Of a DNA stretch of 64,000 bases, positions 12,467-23,900 are shown piece by piece. The position numbers were made by a program, and so were the translations under genes. The notes beneath the pieces were generated by a model. It saw only the letters and a program-made list of their open reading frames with translations. It did no database searches and had not been told where the DNA came from. Position 1 is the first letter of the stretch. Every line of letters starts with the position of its first letter. This stretch comes from Eretmocerus hayati (taxonomy: Eukaryota > Arthropoda > Insecta > Hymenoptera > Aphelinidae): the NCBI GenBank assembly GCA_029851415.1, contig CM056744.1, positions 69,992,172 through 70,056,171 on the forward strand, read 5' to 3'.

Positions 12467-12800
12467 TACAAGGAGAGGTCCAACCTTGCGGAACACGGAT
12501 CTTGATGAAACTCTGGGAATCATCTTGTTTTGGTGCAAAATGAAATTATCTCCAAGGGTTTGATCCCATGGGCCTCCTATACCGAGAGACAGTTATGGAG
12601 GTTAGCCTCGTTACTATATCTATACATACGATTTTTCAACATGGGCCTATGTTGGCAATGCTAACCTCCATAGCTGTATTTGAGAATAGGAGGCACATGG
12701 GATTCAATCCTTGAAGATACCTCCATTCCTCACCGAAACAAGATGATTCCCAAAGTTTCATCAAGATCCGCGTTCCACAAGGTTGGACCTCCCCTTGTTA
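12467..12800. mobile_element. Palindromic foldback element, about 335 bp
   Basis: Left arm about 12467-12625 and right arm about 12640-12800 are near-complementary over about 155 bp, for example CAAGGAGAGGTCCAACCTTG at the left end against its complement at the right end. Almost no loop remains and it is non-coding. The sequence TTAGTTTGA occurs just outside both ends (near 12439 and 12798) and might mark the target site, but it is not directly adjacent on the left. Confidence 0.8.
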
Positions 12801-12817
12801 GTTTGAAGAAGATTGAA

Positions 12818-12977
12818 AGAGAGTTTTTGGTGAATTAGTTTTTTCCGAGAAGAAAAAACATTATTCGAATAATGTTTTACGAATTTTAGAAAAATTCGGT
12901 ATCAACCAATTAATTCAGAATTGTAAAAAATTATGTCTTTAGGTCATTGAGATTGCGATGGATGACTCGTAGAGGAA
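12818..12977 (+). repeat. Family B tandem repeat, segment 1
   Basis: It begins with a 'gagtttttggtga' block, continues through 'ggtatcaaccaat.a.ttcag' and 'ttaggtcattgag', and is cut at 12977 by the MITE at 12978-13386. The sequence resumes at 13387. The unit length after removing the MITE is about 320 bp. Confidence 0.65.
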
Positions 12978-13386
12978 CACTGAGAATAAAATATTGCCGT
13001 CGGAACAATACGACTGTATTGTTACGTGGTATTGCCGTCAGACCAATACTGGATTGTCACCACAGCAAAATGATTTTGTTATTGAACCAATCTGGCACGA
13101 ATAACCTGAAAAATCGTTGGATTATATTTGTCCCTTTGCGGTGCTATCCTGTGCAAAAAATTGGTAGCATTTGTAGCAAAAGAACCGTAATATGACTCTC
13201 AATCCATTAAGTATCGGGGCATTCGAAATATACGCGTTATATTTAATTATTCTGGCTCTAATACCAGATCACCAAACCGTTCTGATAGATTGATGCGATA
13301 ACAAAATCGGTATTGTTCTGCAGCAAATACCATTTTGGTCGTACGACAATACGCTTGGCCGTACGACCAAGAATTTTTTCTCAGTG
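12978..13386. mobile_element. MITE with CACTGAGAA-type ends, 409 bp
   Basis: The left end CACTGAGAATAAAA and the right end (reverse complement CACTGAGAAAAAATTC) are inverted copies. Inside are several TCGTACGAC/GTACGACCAA palindromic motifs and repeated 'caatac' blocks near both ends. It interrupts family B repeat sequence, which gives the boundaries independently. A 2-3 bp duplication (AA or GAA) is possible but ambiguous. The 82-codon frame at 12947-13195 crosses the left boundary and is not a gene. Confidence 0.72.
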
Positions 13387-13672
13387 AAGTTACAAGGAAG
13401 AAATGAATATTAACAAAAATATTCTACTATTTTTAGAGTTATGAGGGAGCTTTTTAGAGCGCTTTGGGCCATCTGAAGGCAGGGTCTTCCAACAAGATCC
13501 ATCGTTGAGTTGAGATGGAATTTTGATACAGTGGGCTCAAAGATGATTTAAATAGAGTTTTTGGTGAAAATTTCATTATTTTGAAAAAAACGCCATTTGA
13601 ATAATGTTTCACGAATTTTGGAAAAATTTGGTATCAACCAATCGATTCAGGATCAGAGAATATGTTTTTTTG
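13387..13672 (+). repeat. Family B tandem repeat, segment 2
   Basis: Continuation of the broken family B unit plus the start of the next one: 'gaaatgaatattaac', 'agagcgctttgggccatctgaa', then 'gagtttttggtga' and 'ggtatcaaccaatcgattcag'. It is cut at 13673-13679 by the 1,713 bp insertion. Confidence 0.65.
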
Positions 13673-13683
13673 TAATACTTGAC

Positions 13684-13793
13684 CGTAAAGTTGATGCGTA
13701 AAGCACAGTGACCGTGCGTAAAGCAGTACTTTACGCACGAGCAATCGTAAAGCAATTGCTTTACGCACGGTTGTACTGCTTTACACCTCGTTT
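13684..13793. repeat. Subterminal GTAAAGC motif cluster (left)
   Basis: Six occurrences of GTAAAGC or its complement GCTTTAC in about 110 bp, several as CGTGCGTAAAGC, in both orientations, so the cluster can fold into stems. These could be transposase binding sites; that is an inference. Confidence 0.75.
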
Positions 13794-14744
13794 CTGAATC
13801 CATGAAAGTTTGCAAAATGGCAAGTTCAAAAAAAATCCTGATGTTAATAGATACTGATAGTGAAAATTCCAGTTCTTCTTTGTCGACGAATCTAGAAGAC
13901 TCAATTCCCCACAATGGCGCGATTAGCGCTCATGTCGGTGCCGTCCTTGTCGATCATTCTCGTTTCCCGTCTATTCCGGCGTCGCCGACCATTTTCCAAC
14001 GGAGTACAAATTATCAATGTCCAAGGGGACTAATAACAACCATTGCACTTGTGAAAAACTCTCTGATCTCGATAAATGAGCCCGTATTCTGAAACCGAGG
14101 AATATTATTTGATCAACAGTATGGAAATTCTCATTTGTTTGTCGCTTTGGGTCATATTCTCGTAAGAAGAATCTCAGTCTGCATTCAATTATTCTGTCCA
14201 AATCTCACAATAGGAATAAACTAGTCAATTCTATTCGATAGGTTAAGGCGACGTAAGTATTATATGAGAGAATTTTATGAGACAGACTCTTCTCTCGAGA
14301 CGTCGAACTTTAGTATGAATCACAAAGCGGGATTCCGTGCCTGAATAATTTGGTGTTAACAATTGTTCATTACCTCAGAGTGATTTCATGGACATGTTGA
14401 AAATGTTCAATGATGGATGATAATTCCTAATCCCAATCGCAGTTTCGCAAGTTTTCAATACTGTATCTTACAATCATTGGGAAGCTTTTCATCAAACGAA
14501 GTAACCCTCAGAATCCTCTTTTTTTCATCGGTGCAATGTAGACAAGAGCTAATGAGAACTTTTCTAGCCCCATCACTTGAATTTTCGTAAACGGAGAGCT
14601 GCATCAATCACAGAGGATTACCGATTTCGCCAACAGATCGATCGTCTTGTTTGAAAAATTCTCTGACAGAACTAAGTTAAGTCCAAAATTAGGTTAAAGC
14701 TCTCTTCACATGCATTGCACTTATATCAGAATTTTCTGTCAAGT

Positions 14745-14830
14745 GGGGGGCTCCGCCCCCCACACCCCCCGCCGGGGGCTTCGCCCCCTGGGCCCCCACC
14801 AGGGGTGGCACCCCTGGACCCCGCTCCGCT
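14745..14830. other. Three consecutive GC hairpins
   Basis: Three perfect or near-perfect stems follow one another: GGGGGG-CTCCG-CCCCCC (14745-14761), GGGGG-CTTCG-CCCCC (about 14774-14788) and CAGGGG-TGGCA-CCCCTG (about 14800-14816). They stand out sharply from the AT-rich flanks. The clustered design implies selection or a copying mechanism rather than chance; the role is unknown. Confidence 0.85.
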
Positions 14831-15199
14831 CCCCCGCACGCCCTTGTCTAATTACACTCGACTTCTCTGAACGCAGTACTTGATTTAAAGCGCCGTCAGG
14901 ATACACAGTACTTTTCTGGTCCGAACGATACGTCAATCGAGGGATCCATGCATTCATTTTAACGTTGCTAGCACATCCGCAATCACGAGATGAGTTCCAG
15001 GGCATGTAAAATTAGAATGATCTTTAGATAAACCCAGCTCTTATCAACTAAATTCTGGACAATCTAATATCCGTGACATGTTCTCAGCTACCCTCAACCC
15101 TACCTCACCCTTGCGCGCTGCTTACTCGCCAATATCTGGGGCTTGTTAATTGCGTGTTAGCAACTTTCCGGTCAGTATTATAAAAAATGCAATACGCAA

Positions 15200-15375
15200 C
15201 TCTGGCGAAAGCTTTCCACCCTCGTGCGAACTTTCCGCCCTCATGTGATGCTTTCCGCACGGTTGAGATTGCTTTCCACCCTCGTCGCTACGCTCCTCGG
15301 GCGTAAAGCAACTCAACCGTGCGTAAAGCATCACAATCGTGCGTAAAGCATCGCACTCGTGCGTAAAGCGACTTT
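15200..15375. repeat. Subterminal GTAAAGC motif cluster (right), large hairpin
   Basis: The right half has direct repeats of about 20 bp built on CGTGCGTAAAGCATC (about 15300-15370). The left half has diverged complementary units (GATGCTTTCCGCACGG, GATTGCTTTCCACCCTCG). The halves pair around a loop near 15275-15300, giving one imperfect hairpin of about 165 bp. Confidence 0.75.
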
Positions 15376-15399
15376 TTCGCCATCGGTGCGTATAATACT

Positions 15400-15600
15400 A
15401 TTAGGTCATTGAAGTTGAGATGAACGAGTCATAGAGCGAGTTCCGAGGAAAAAATGAATATTAATAAGAATCTTGAGTTAATCCTTTGAGGAAGCTCTTT
15501 AGAGCGATTCAGGCTATCTAAAGAGAGGCTTTTGGGTATCATCTATCGTTTGGCTGAGTCGGAATTCCAATGCAATGGGTTTAGAAATGTGGTTGAAATG
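15400..15600 (+). repeat. Family B tandem repeat, segment 3
   Basis: It resumes directly after the 1,713 bp insertion with 'attaggtcattgaag', then 'aaaatgaatattaataa', 'gaagctctttagagcg' and 'gcaatgggtttag', matching segments 1 and 2. Confidence 0.65.
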
Positions 15601-17189
15601 GACTTAAATAATGCGATTAAACGCCAAAAACATATCCGCCCAAAGACATCGGTACTTTGGGCGAATCACAATGTGTTGCAGCCTTCTGAAAAAGTTCCAA
15701 ACAGCGCCGAACTCAAAAAATATTAGATAAAAATTGACATCCATATACTTTGCTAAACACAAAAGAGGAAACGATGGTTGTGCAGGAGTTATAAGCTGGA
15801 GTTACAATCGAAACCGTTATTACTGGGATGTAGCTACTAGGGGTAGAAGAAAGATGTAGAGACATTTTGCCAGTAATTAATCCACAGATTTCAGATTCAT
15901 CTACAAATACTTCTTCAAAATTGAAATCCCTTGAGGCAGTTCAAAATTCAGATTGAAATACTGGTATATCATCTGAAAAACTCATGATTTGATTACTTTG
16001 AACTAACTTGACTCAAAAACTAAGCCTAGAAACTATCTTTGTTTTATAACGATGAACGCAGAATGCAGAATAGCCTCGAATTCTTCGTTCATTATCGACG
16101 GTGGAGGTTTATATAGTTCGCGCGTATACTCTTTTTGACACGTCCAGACCATAGGAATATGTTTATGAAGATTTTTCCTCCCGGATGATTTTTCGCTCGA
16201 TTTTTGCCTGCAACGCCCTCTTCTCTCGTCGGACTATGATTTCTTATGAATTAATTTGCGATGACCAATCACTTTTATACCCGTTCACAGTTGAGTTGAA
16301 ATCTGCGCGAGCCATCTTGAACGTCCCGGAGCGCTGGGCGTGTATCATTTCGTGAAAACTCAAATTTTCAAACTCGAGCCGGGCGGAGAAAAATAGTGCT
16401 CTCATTAAACTGAACAGAAACATGAGTCCATAAGGATGACTTTTTTTAGATCAATAATTGCATTGATTATGTAGATTCTGTGCCTAATTGGAGAATCTCT
16501 GTAGGTGGAATCAAGTCATCGCAGTGATCCTTGTTCTGGCAATGGCCGATCATGCTTGCTACTTGATATCTGCAGATGACTGGGTTATAAAAATCATTTT
16601 TCTCTGCAACCTGGACAGGTGATGTATAATATTCCTTTAATCATTATTTGAGATAACAGTGGAATAGCTTGAGATTGAGTGATCCAGTATTCTCCTCATG
16701 GCATGATATACTTGTCAAGATCCCTTCATTTCTGGGCACAGTGATCACATTCCTATCTTATCGTCAACGTGCATTGCGCGGTTTCTAGGTTCATTTTTTG
16801 GAAATTCATGATTTTCTATGAAAAGTCCATCATTGAAAGCATTGGTATAGGAGCAGTACACTAATCAGATATTATGAATGAGTGGTATCAACGAAACCTC
16901 GCACAATCCTTAGGTCGAGTAACAGTAAACGTGTTGATTGGCGACATACAAGACATCTTGGAACACATTCTGGGAGCTTAGTTGATGTAAATCCAGTCGA
17001 TTCACAGCCCGATACCAACCGAAAAAACAGATCTATAATCCATCTAGATGATTTAGATATGGAGAGGCAGGTTCATTATAGCGGAGTTACCTCGGAGCTG
17101 GAAAAGGGTAAATCTTGAATTATAAGGTCACCTCTTTCGGAAACGGTCGTGGTAATTATCGAATGGAGAATTCCATTGCGAGCCAATAT
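15601..17189. other. Unassigned stretch before the satellite
   Basis: No gene recognised. The 78-codon frame at 16882-17118 lies at the edge of the satellite and has no recognisable domain. The last 60 bases before 17200 may be a decayed satellite monomer. A GC-richer patch with TATA-like sequence near 16100-16350 could be a promoter remnant, but nothing supports transcription. Confidence 0.4.
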
Positions 17190-18385
17190 TCGAGACGTGA
17201 ATGAGGTGGCGGACGATCGTTCCCCACGGTTCCCGGATAGTGTTTCATGGTTCTTGAGTGGACCGGCTTCACTATCTGTGTTACTGTGGGGCGGGGTCGA
17301 TCTGCTGCAGGAACGATACTCGAACCACTCTCGTGTCACGGGTGTGTTCCAGGTTCTCTAGTGGGCCGGATCATCATTCGTCGTCGCGAGAGTGAATCGT
17401 GCGTCGTCGATACCGGCTCAGGGATTAGATCGCGACGCGATAGAGGTGGCGGACGATCGTTCCCCACGGTTCCGGGATAGTGTCTCATGGTTCTTGAGTG
17501 GGCCGGCTTCACTATCTGCATTACTGTGGGGCGAGGTCGATCTGTTGCTGGAACGATACTCGAACCACTCCCGTGTCACGGATGTTTTGCAGGTTCTCCA
17601 GTGGGCCGGATCATCATTCGTCGTCGCGAGAGTAGCTCGTGCGTCGTCGATACCGGCTCAGAGATTAGATCGCGACGCGGTAGAGGTGGCGGACGATCGT
17701 TCCCCACGGTTCCGGGATAGTGGTTCATGGTTCTTGAGTGGGCCGGCTTCACTATCTGCGTTACTGTGGGGCGGGGTCGATCTGTTGCTGGAACGATACT
17801 CGAACCACTCCCGTGTCACGGATGTTTTCCAGGTTCTCCAGTGGGCCGGATCATCATTCGTCGTCGCGAGAGTAGCTCGTGCGTCGTCGATACCGGCTCA
17901 GAGATTAGATCGCGACGCGATAGAGGTGGCGGACGATCGTTCCCCACGGTTCCGGGATAGTGTCTCATGGTTCTTGAGTGGGCCGGCTTCACTATCTGCG
18001 TTACTGTGGAGCGGGGTCGATCTGTTGCTAGAACGATACTCGGTCCACTCCCGTGTCACGGATGTGTTCCAGCTTCTCTAGTGGGCCGGATCATCATTCG
18101 TCGTCGCGAGAGTGGCTCGTGCGTCGTCGATACCGGCTTAGGTACTAGATCGTGACGCACTAGAGGTGGCGGACGATCGTTTCCCACGGTTATGGGATAG
18201 TGTCTCATGGTTCCTGAATGGGCCGGCTTCACTATCTGCGTTACTCTGGGGCGGGGTCGATCTGCTGCAGGAACGATACTCGAACCACTCCCGTGTCACG
18301 GATGTTTTCCAGGTTCTCCAGTGGGCCGGATCATCATTTGTCGTCACGAGAGTAACTCGTGTATCGATGATATGGTCGGGGGGGG
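17190..18385 (+). repeat. 240 bp satellite, block 1 (about 5 monomers)
   Basis: The landmark GGTGGCGGACGATCG occurs at about 17205, 17445, 17685, 17925 and 18165, exactly 240 bp apart. Monomers are about 85-97% alike by eye, and the outer ones are the most diverged, as usual at array edges. The block ends at a run of 12 G (18378-18389). The unit is 80 codons long, so several frames stay open; this is a consequence of the period, and type B and C monomers carry in-frame stops. Confidence 0.95.
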
Positions 18386-18389
18386 GGGG

Positions 18390-19189
18390 ATCGGTCGGGA
18401 TATTATCCTCGCTGAAACACTTGTTCCGAAACGCTATATATTCCCACTCAACTATTGGTATGCATGAAAATCCAGTTATCAACCGGGATTCGTGTCAGTA
18501 CCGTACGGAAAAATTCTAGTGGTCCAGGATCGAATGACCAATCCCATCAGAATCATCTTTCCTTCGGTATTACAGACTAGTATTCTTGCATCTATACTCC
18601 AGTAACCAATGATGGATTAAACAAACAATATAACGAATCCTCATCCATGTCCCTATAGTCAGATCCGTACGCTTATCGACACTCTCACGCTCCCGAGCAC
18701 TCTATGTATACGGGGTAGATGTCATATCCAACACACATACTACAGAACCACACCCGTAATCGGTTCTCCACCATCACTCACATACTCATAAACAAGTACG
18801 AAAAGGACCTCCGAGCAGATTCGAGTCGTTCTGGCTATACAAGAGACACTCCTCGTGACTTTCTTGATGTGTTCATTCCCGAATACCAGTGAGGATCACT
18901 ACATAGATCGAATCGTCCCTCCATATCGTAACCAGTTCCAAGAATTCAATAGTATATTCCAACGATCAAAAAGTGGATGTGTGGTAACTTCCCCCGAGTC
19001 AAATTATATCGCCTTCCGTGTCTTCCTTTCCTGAATTTACACTGGAAGAAGCCCGGGCTTACTATCTGCCTGTCGTTTGTCAGCGCGTTGCAAAACCAAG
19101 AGTTGTCGAGTAAATGCGACATACTTGAACGCAACTCCTATCCATCAAGCGTTTACATCGCGCTCAACAGATAACTGTTCATTCTCGAT
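18390..19189. other. Non-satellite or highly decayed sequence between satellite blocks
   Basis: A short match to the satellite ('gcccgggcttactatctgcc' near 19050 against 'ggccggcttcactatctgcg') hints that some of it may be very old monomers, but most does not align. No gene seen. Confidence 0.4.
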
Positions 19190-20415
19190 TGTCGCGAGCG
19201 CCACTCACGGCGGCAGAAACCATTCCCGCCTGAACTGGGGGACTGAGGTGCCTAGTTCGAGCGCGTGAGTAACTCGCGGGCGAAACAATAATAAATCCCT
19301 TCTGGGGAGCAACGATGTATATACAAGTTTCATTATTCAACGAGGTACACACCAGTGCCCTAGTGAACAACGGTGTGGCTTACTACTCCATAGTTCCGGG
19401 ATTCCAGTCCCATGCTGGAAAAATTCGGATACTTTTTTTTCTCTATTTTCATGAATACAGTCTCATGAATATTCGATGTACGGATTTTTTTCGGAACTTC
19501 GAGGATATGTTTTGAAGGTTGTAAAATGCAAAGTTTTCGTGCACCGAGAGTTATCCGCGTGCATTTGGCCCGCTCTGTTATTGCTTCTTGGATTCATGAA
19601 AAGAACGTTATTTCATTATTCAATTGATGCCTCAATATCATTAAGATATTACAAACATATACTTTGATGGGGAAATGACATGACGCACCTCTTGTTTGAA
19701 GCACTTTTGAATTCGAGAATGGTTGAGGGAATCCGGAGCGATGAATTCTCTCTCAAAAGGTTGAACTGACCAAATTTGAGTCCAAATTGAATGATGATTA
19801 ATTGCATGAGCCCGTCCTTGCAAGCGAAGGTGGTATTCTGCTTGGTCTAATTATTGCACAAGGTTTAGTACGAAACTCACATTTGGACTTTGGTTCATTT
19901 GAGCTAGGTTGTTGATCTTTCTAGAGAAAATTCCCCTCATTAAGCTATTTAGATCATTTTCAAACTCGGAAGTAGTTCATTCGAGGGATGTAGCTTTTTC
20001 CTCGTCAGAATATGTGTTAATATGATCTTAATGAGATTGAGGCATCAATCAAATGATAAAATAACGGCCCCTTTATGGATTCAAAAAGGAACAACAAAGC
20101 GGGCCAAATATACGTGGATAACTCTCGGTGCAAAAAATTTTTGCCTTTCACAACCTTCAAAACATATCTTCCGAGTTTCAAGAAAATCCGTACATCAAAT
20201 CTCCATAAGACATTATTCATAAGAATGAAAAAAGAGCAAAAAACGGTATCCAAAATTTTCCGTCACGGGACTGGAACCCCGGAACTTTGGAGTAGGAAGC
20301 CCAGGAAGAATTTGTTATTGTTCGCGCCGCGAGTGGCTCACGCGCTCAGACTGGGCATTTCAGCCACCCAGTTTGGGCGGGAATGCTTTCTGCCACCGTG
20401 AGTGGCGCTCGCGAC
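19190..20415. mobile_element. Foldback element inside the satellite gap, about 1.23 kb
   Basis: Terminal arms of about 450 bp (19190 to about 19670 and about 20010-20415) are inverted copies. The outer ends read GTCGCGAGCGCCACTCACGG, and each arm also contains 'gttccgggattccagtccc' or a close variant. The roughly 340 bp loop is unique and non-coding. It lies between the two satellite blocks and may account for part of the break in the array. Confidence 0.82.
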
Positions 20416-20927
20416 GAACTGAGCGTGTTGACATTCCTCGCGTCAAGTATATCTGGTTCTCGAGAGATAACGAAGGGTCATCATCAATATTGCGATTCGT
20501 GCTCGCTCACGGGTTTGGATTGACGCCCGGGCCCAGAGTATACTTCGTACTCTGGGCTAGTGATCAATCGATACCAAAATTTTTCAAGTGTGATTGACTC
20601 GCCAAACACTGACCCTCGGGAGCAGCACGGTTGCTGAACAGAGAGACTCGGAAACAGATCTTGAACTACTTGGAGGAGCACTTTGACGCGGAAGCTAGTG
20701 AATTCCTGATCTTTTAGTATCCTCATTTGAATCGACAAAAGCTAATGGCCACGATGTCCGGGAGATCGGAACTCCGTGATCGCGATGGGTACCGGCAAAA
20801 TCGGGTGAGACCGCGCTTTCTCGTGGCAAGGAAAATATTGATGTGTGATCGGATATAGCTTCGCGTGATCCAGTCATATCGTTGGGCGACAACCGCATCC
20901 ATACGGCAGCCGAATAGAACCGGCACT
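20416..20927. other. Unassigned flank of satellite block 2
   Basis: No repeat or gene recognised. The satellite starts abruptly at about 20928 in mid-monomer ('actgtggggcggggtcgat'). Confidence 0.45.
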
Positions 20928-23900
20928 GTGGGGCGGGGTCGATCTGCTGCAGGAACGATACTCGAACCACTCTCGTGTCACGGGTGTGTTCCAGGTTCTC
21001 TAGTGGGCCGGATCATCATTCGTCGTCGCGAGAGTGGCTCGTGCGTCGTCGATACCGGTTCAGGGATTAGATCGTGACGCACTAGAGGTGGCGGACGATC
21101 GTTCCCCACGGTTCCGGGATAGTGGTTCATGGTTCTTGAGTGGGCCGGCTTCACTATCTGCGTTACTGTGGGGCGGGGTCGATCTGTTGCTGGAACGATA
21201 CTCGAACCACTCCCGTGTCACGGATGTTTTCCAGGTTCTCCAGTGGGCCGGATCATCATTCGTCGTCGCGAAAGTGGCTCGTGCGTCGTCGATACCGGCT
21301 TAGGTACTAGATCGTGACGCACTAGAGGTGGCGGACGATCGTTTCCCACGGTTATGGGATAGTGTCTCATGGTTCTTGAATGGGCCGGCTTCACTATCTG
21401 CGTTACTGTGGGGCGGGGTCGATCTGTTGCTGGAACGATACTCGAACCACTCCCGTGTCACGGATGTTTTCCAGGTTCTCCAGTGGGCCGGATCATCATT
21501 CGTCGTCGCGAGAGTAACTCGTGCGTCGTCGATACCGGCTCAGAGATTAGATCGCGACGCGATAGAGGTGGCGGACGATCGTTTCCCACGGTTATGGGAT
21601 AGTGTCTCATGGTTCTTGAGTGGGCCGGCTTCACTATCTGCGTTACTGTGGGGCGGGGTCGATCTGCTGCAGGAACGATACTCGAACCACTCCCGTGTCA
21701 CGGATGTTTTCCAGGTTCTCCAGTGGGCCGGATCATCATTCGTCGTCGCGAGAGTAACTCGTGCGTCGTCGATACCGGCTCAGAGATTAGATCGCGACGC
21801 GATAGAGGTGGCGGACGATCGTTTCCCACGGTTATGGAATAGTGTCTCATGGTTCTTGAGTGGGCCGGCTCCACTATCTGCGTTACTGTGGGACGGGGTC
21901 GATCTGTTGCTGGAACGATACTCGAACCACTCCCGTGTCACGGATGTTTTCCAGGTTCTCCAGTGGGCCGGATCATCATTCGTCGTCGCGAGAGTGGCTC
22001 GTGCGTCGTCGATACCGGCTTAGGTACTAGATCGTGACGCACTAGAGGTGGCGGACGATCGTTTCACACGGTTATGGGATAGTGTCTCATGGTTCTTGAG
22101 TGGGCCGGCTTCACTATCCGCGTTACTGTGGGGCGGGGTCGATCTGCTGCAGGAACGATACTCGAACCACTCCCGTGTCACGGATGTTTTCCAGGTTCTC
22201 CAGTGGGCCGGATCATCATTCGTCGTCGCGAGAGTGGCTCGTGCGTCGTCGATACCGGCTTAGGTACTAGATCGTGACGCACTAGAGGTGGCGGACGATC
22301 GTTTCCCACGGTTATGGGATAGTGTCTCATGGTTCTTGAGTGGGCCGGCTTCACTATCCGCGTTACTGTGGGGCGGGGTCGATCTGCTGCAGGAACGATA
22401 CTCGAACCACTCCCGTGTCACGGATGTTTTCCAGGTTCTCCAGTGGGCCGGATCATCATTCGTCGTCGCGAGAGTAACTCGTGCGTCGTCGATACCGGCT
22501 CAGAGATTAGATCGCGACGCGATAGAGGTGGCGGACGATCGTTTCCCACGGTTATGGGATAGTGTCTCATGGTTCTTGAGTGGGCCGGCTTCACTATCTG
22601 CGTTACTGTGGGGCGGGGTCGATCTGTTGCTGGAACGATACTCGAACCACTCCCGTGTCACGGATGTTTTCCAGGTTCTCCAGTGGGCCGGATCATCATT
22701 CGTAGTCGCGAGAGTAGCTCGTGCGTCGTCGATACCGGCTCAGAGATTAGATCGCGACGCGATAGAGGTGGCGGACGATCGTTTCCTACGGTTATGGGAT
22801 AGTGTCTCATGGTTCTTGAGTGGGCCGGCTTCACTATCTGCGTTACTGTGGGGCGGGGTCGATCTGCTGCAGGAACGATACTCGAACCACTCCCGTGTCA
22901 CGGATGTTTTCCAGGTTCTCCAGTGGGCCGGATCATCATTCGTCGTCGCGAGAGTAACTCGTGCGTCGTCGATACCGGCTCAGAGATTAGATCGCGACAC
23001 GATAGAGGTGGCGGACGATCGTTTCCCACGGTTATGGGATAGTGTCTCATGGTTCTTGAGTGGGCCGGCTCCACTATCTGCGTTACTGTGGGGCGGGGTC
23101 AATCTGTTGCTGGAACGATACTCGAACCACTCCCGTGTCACGGATGTTCTCCAGGTTCTCCAGTGGGCCGGATCATCATTCGTCGTCGCGAGAGTAGCTC
23201 GTGCGTCGTCGATACCGGCTCAGAGATTAGATCGCGACGCGATAGAGGTGGCGGACGATCGTTTCCCACGGTTATGGGATAGTGTCTCATGGTTCTTGAG
23301 TGGGCCGGCTTCACTATCTGCGTTACTGTGGGGCGGGGTCGATCTGTTGCTGGAACGATACTCGAACCACTCCCGTGTCACGGATGTTTTCCAGGTTCTC
23401 CAGTGGGCCGGATCATCATTCGTCGTCGCGAGAGTGGCTCGTGCGTCGTCGATACCGGCTTAGGTACTAGATCGTGACGCACTAGAGGTGGCGGACGATC
23501 GTTTCCCACGGTTATGGGATAGTGTCTCATGGTTCTTGAGTGGGCCGGCTTCACTATCTGCGTTACTGTGGGGCGGGGTCGATCTGTTGCTGGAACGATA
23601 CTCGAACCACTCCCGTGTCACGGATGTTTTCCAGGTTCTCCAGTGGGCCGGATCATCATTCGTCGTCGCGAGAGTAGCTCGTGCGTCGTCGATACCGGCT
23701 CAGAGATTAGATCGCGACGCGATAGAGGTGGCCGACGATCGTTTCCCACGGTTATGGGATAGTGTCTCATGGTTCTTGAGTGGGCCGGCTTCACTGTCCG
23801 CGTTACTGTGGGGCGGGGTCGATCTGCTGCAGGAACGATACTCGAACCACTCCCGTGTCACGGATGTTCTCCAGGTTCTCCAGTGGGCCGGATCATCATT

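Larger units (their letters stand above)
13680..15392. mobile_element. 1,713 bp insertion with 7 bp duplication TAATACT
   Basis: The heptamer TAATACT stands at 13673-13679 and again at 15393-15399, and family B sequence reads through if the DNA between is removed. This is a clean insertion footprint. Both ends are packed with the same motif (CGTGCGTAAAGC and its complement): 13684-13793 at the left, about 15200-15375 at the right. The interior holds three GC hairpins (14745-14816), a plus-strand frame at 13802-14092 and a minus-strand frame at 14739-15005. Neither frame is a recognisable transposase. Subterminal repeat clusters and a 7-8 bp duplication suggest a non-autonomous DNA transposon, hAT-like or of another class; the superfamily is not shown by the sequence. 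Confidence 0.75.

Noticed and set aside
20273..20300. B-box-like 'gttccggggttccagtccc' in the foldback arms as a tRNA gene
   Set aside because: There is no matching A box at the right distance and no cloverleaf pairing.
22288..23463. 391-codon open frame of five 80-residue repeats
   Set aside because: It is the 240 bp satellite read in a frame where type A monomers lack stops. Type B and C monomers end it, other frames are also open, and there is no promoter, start context or splice evidence.
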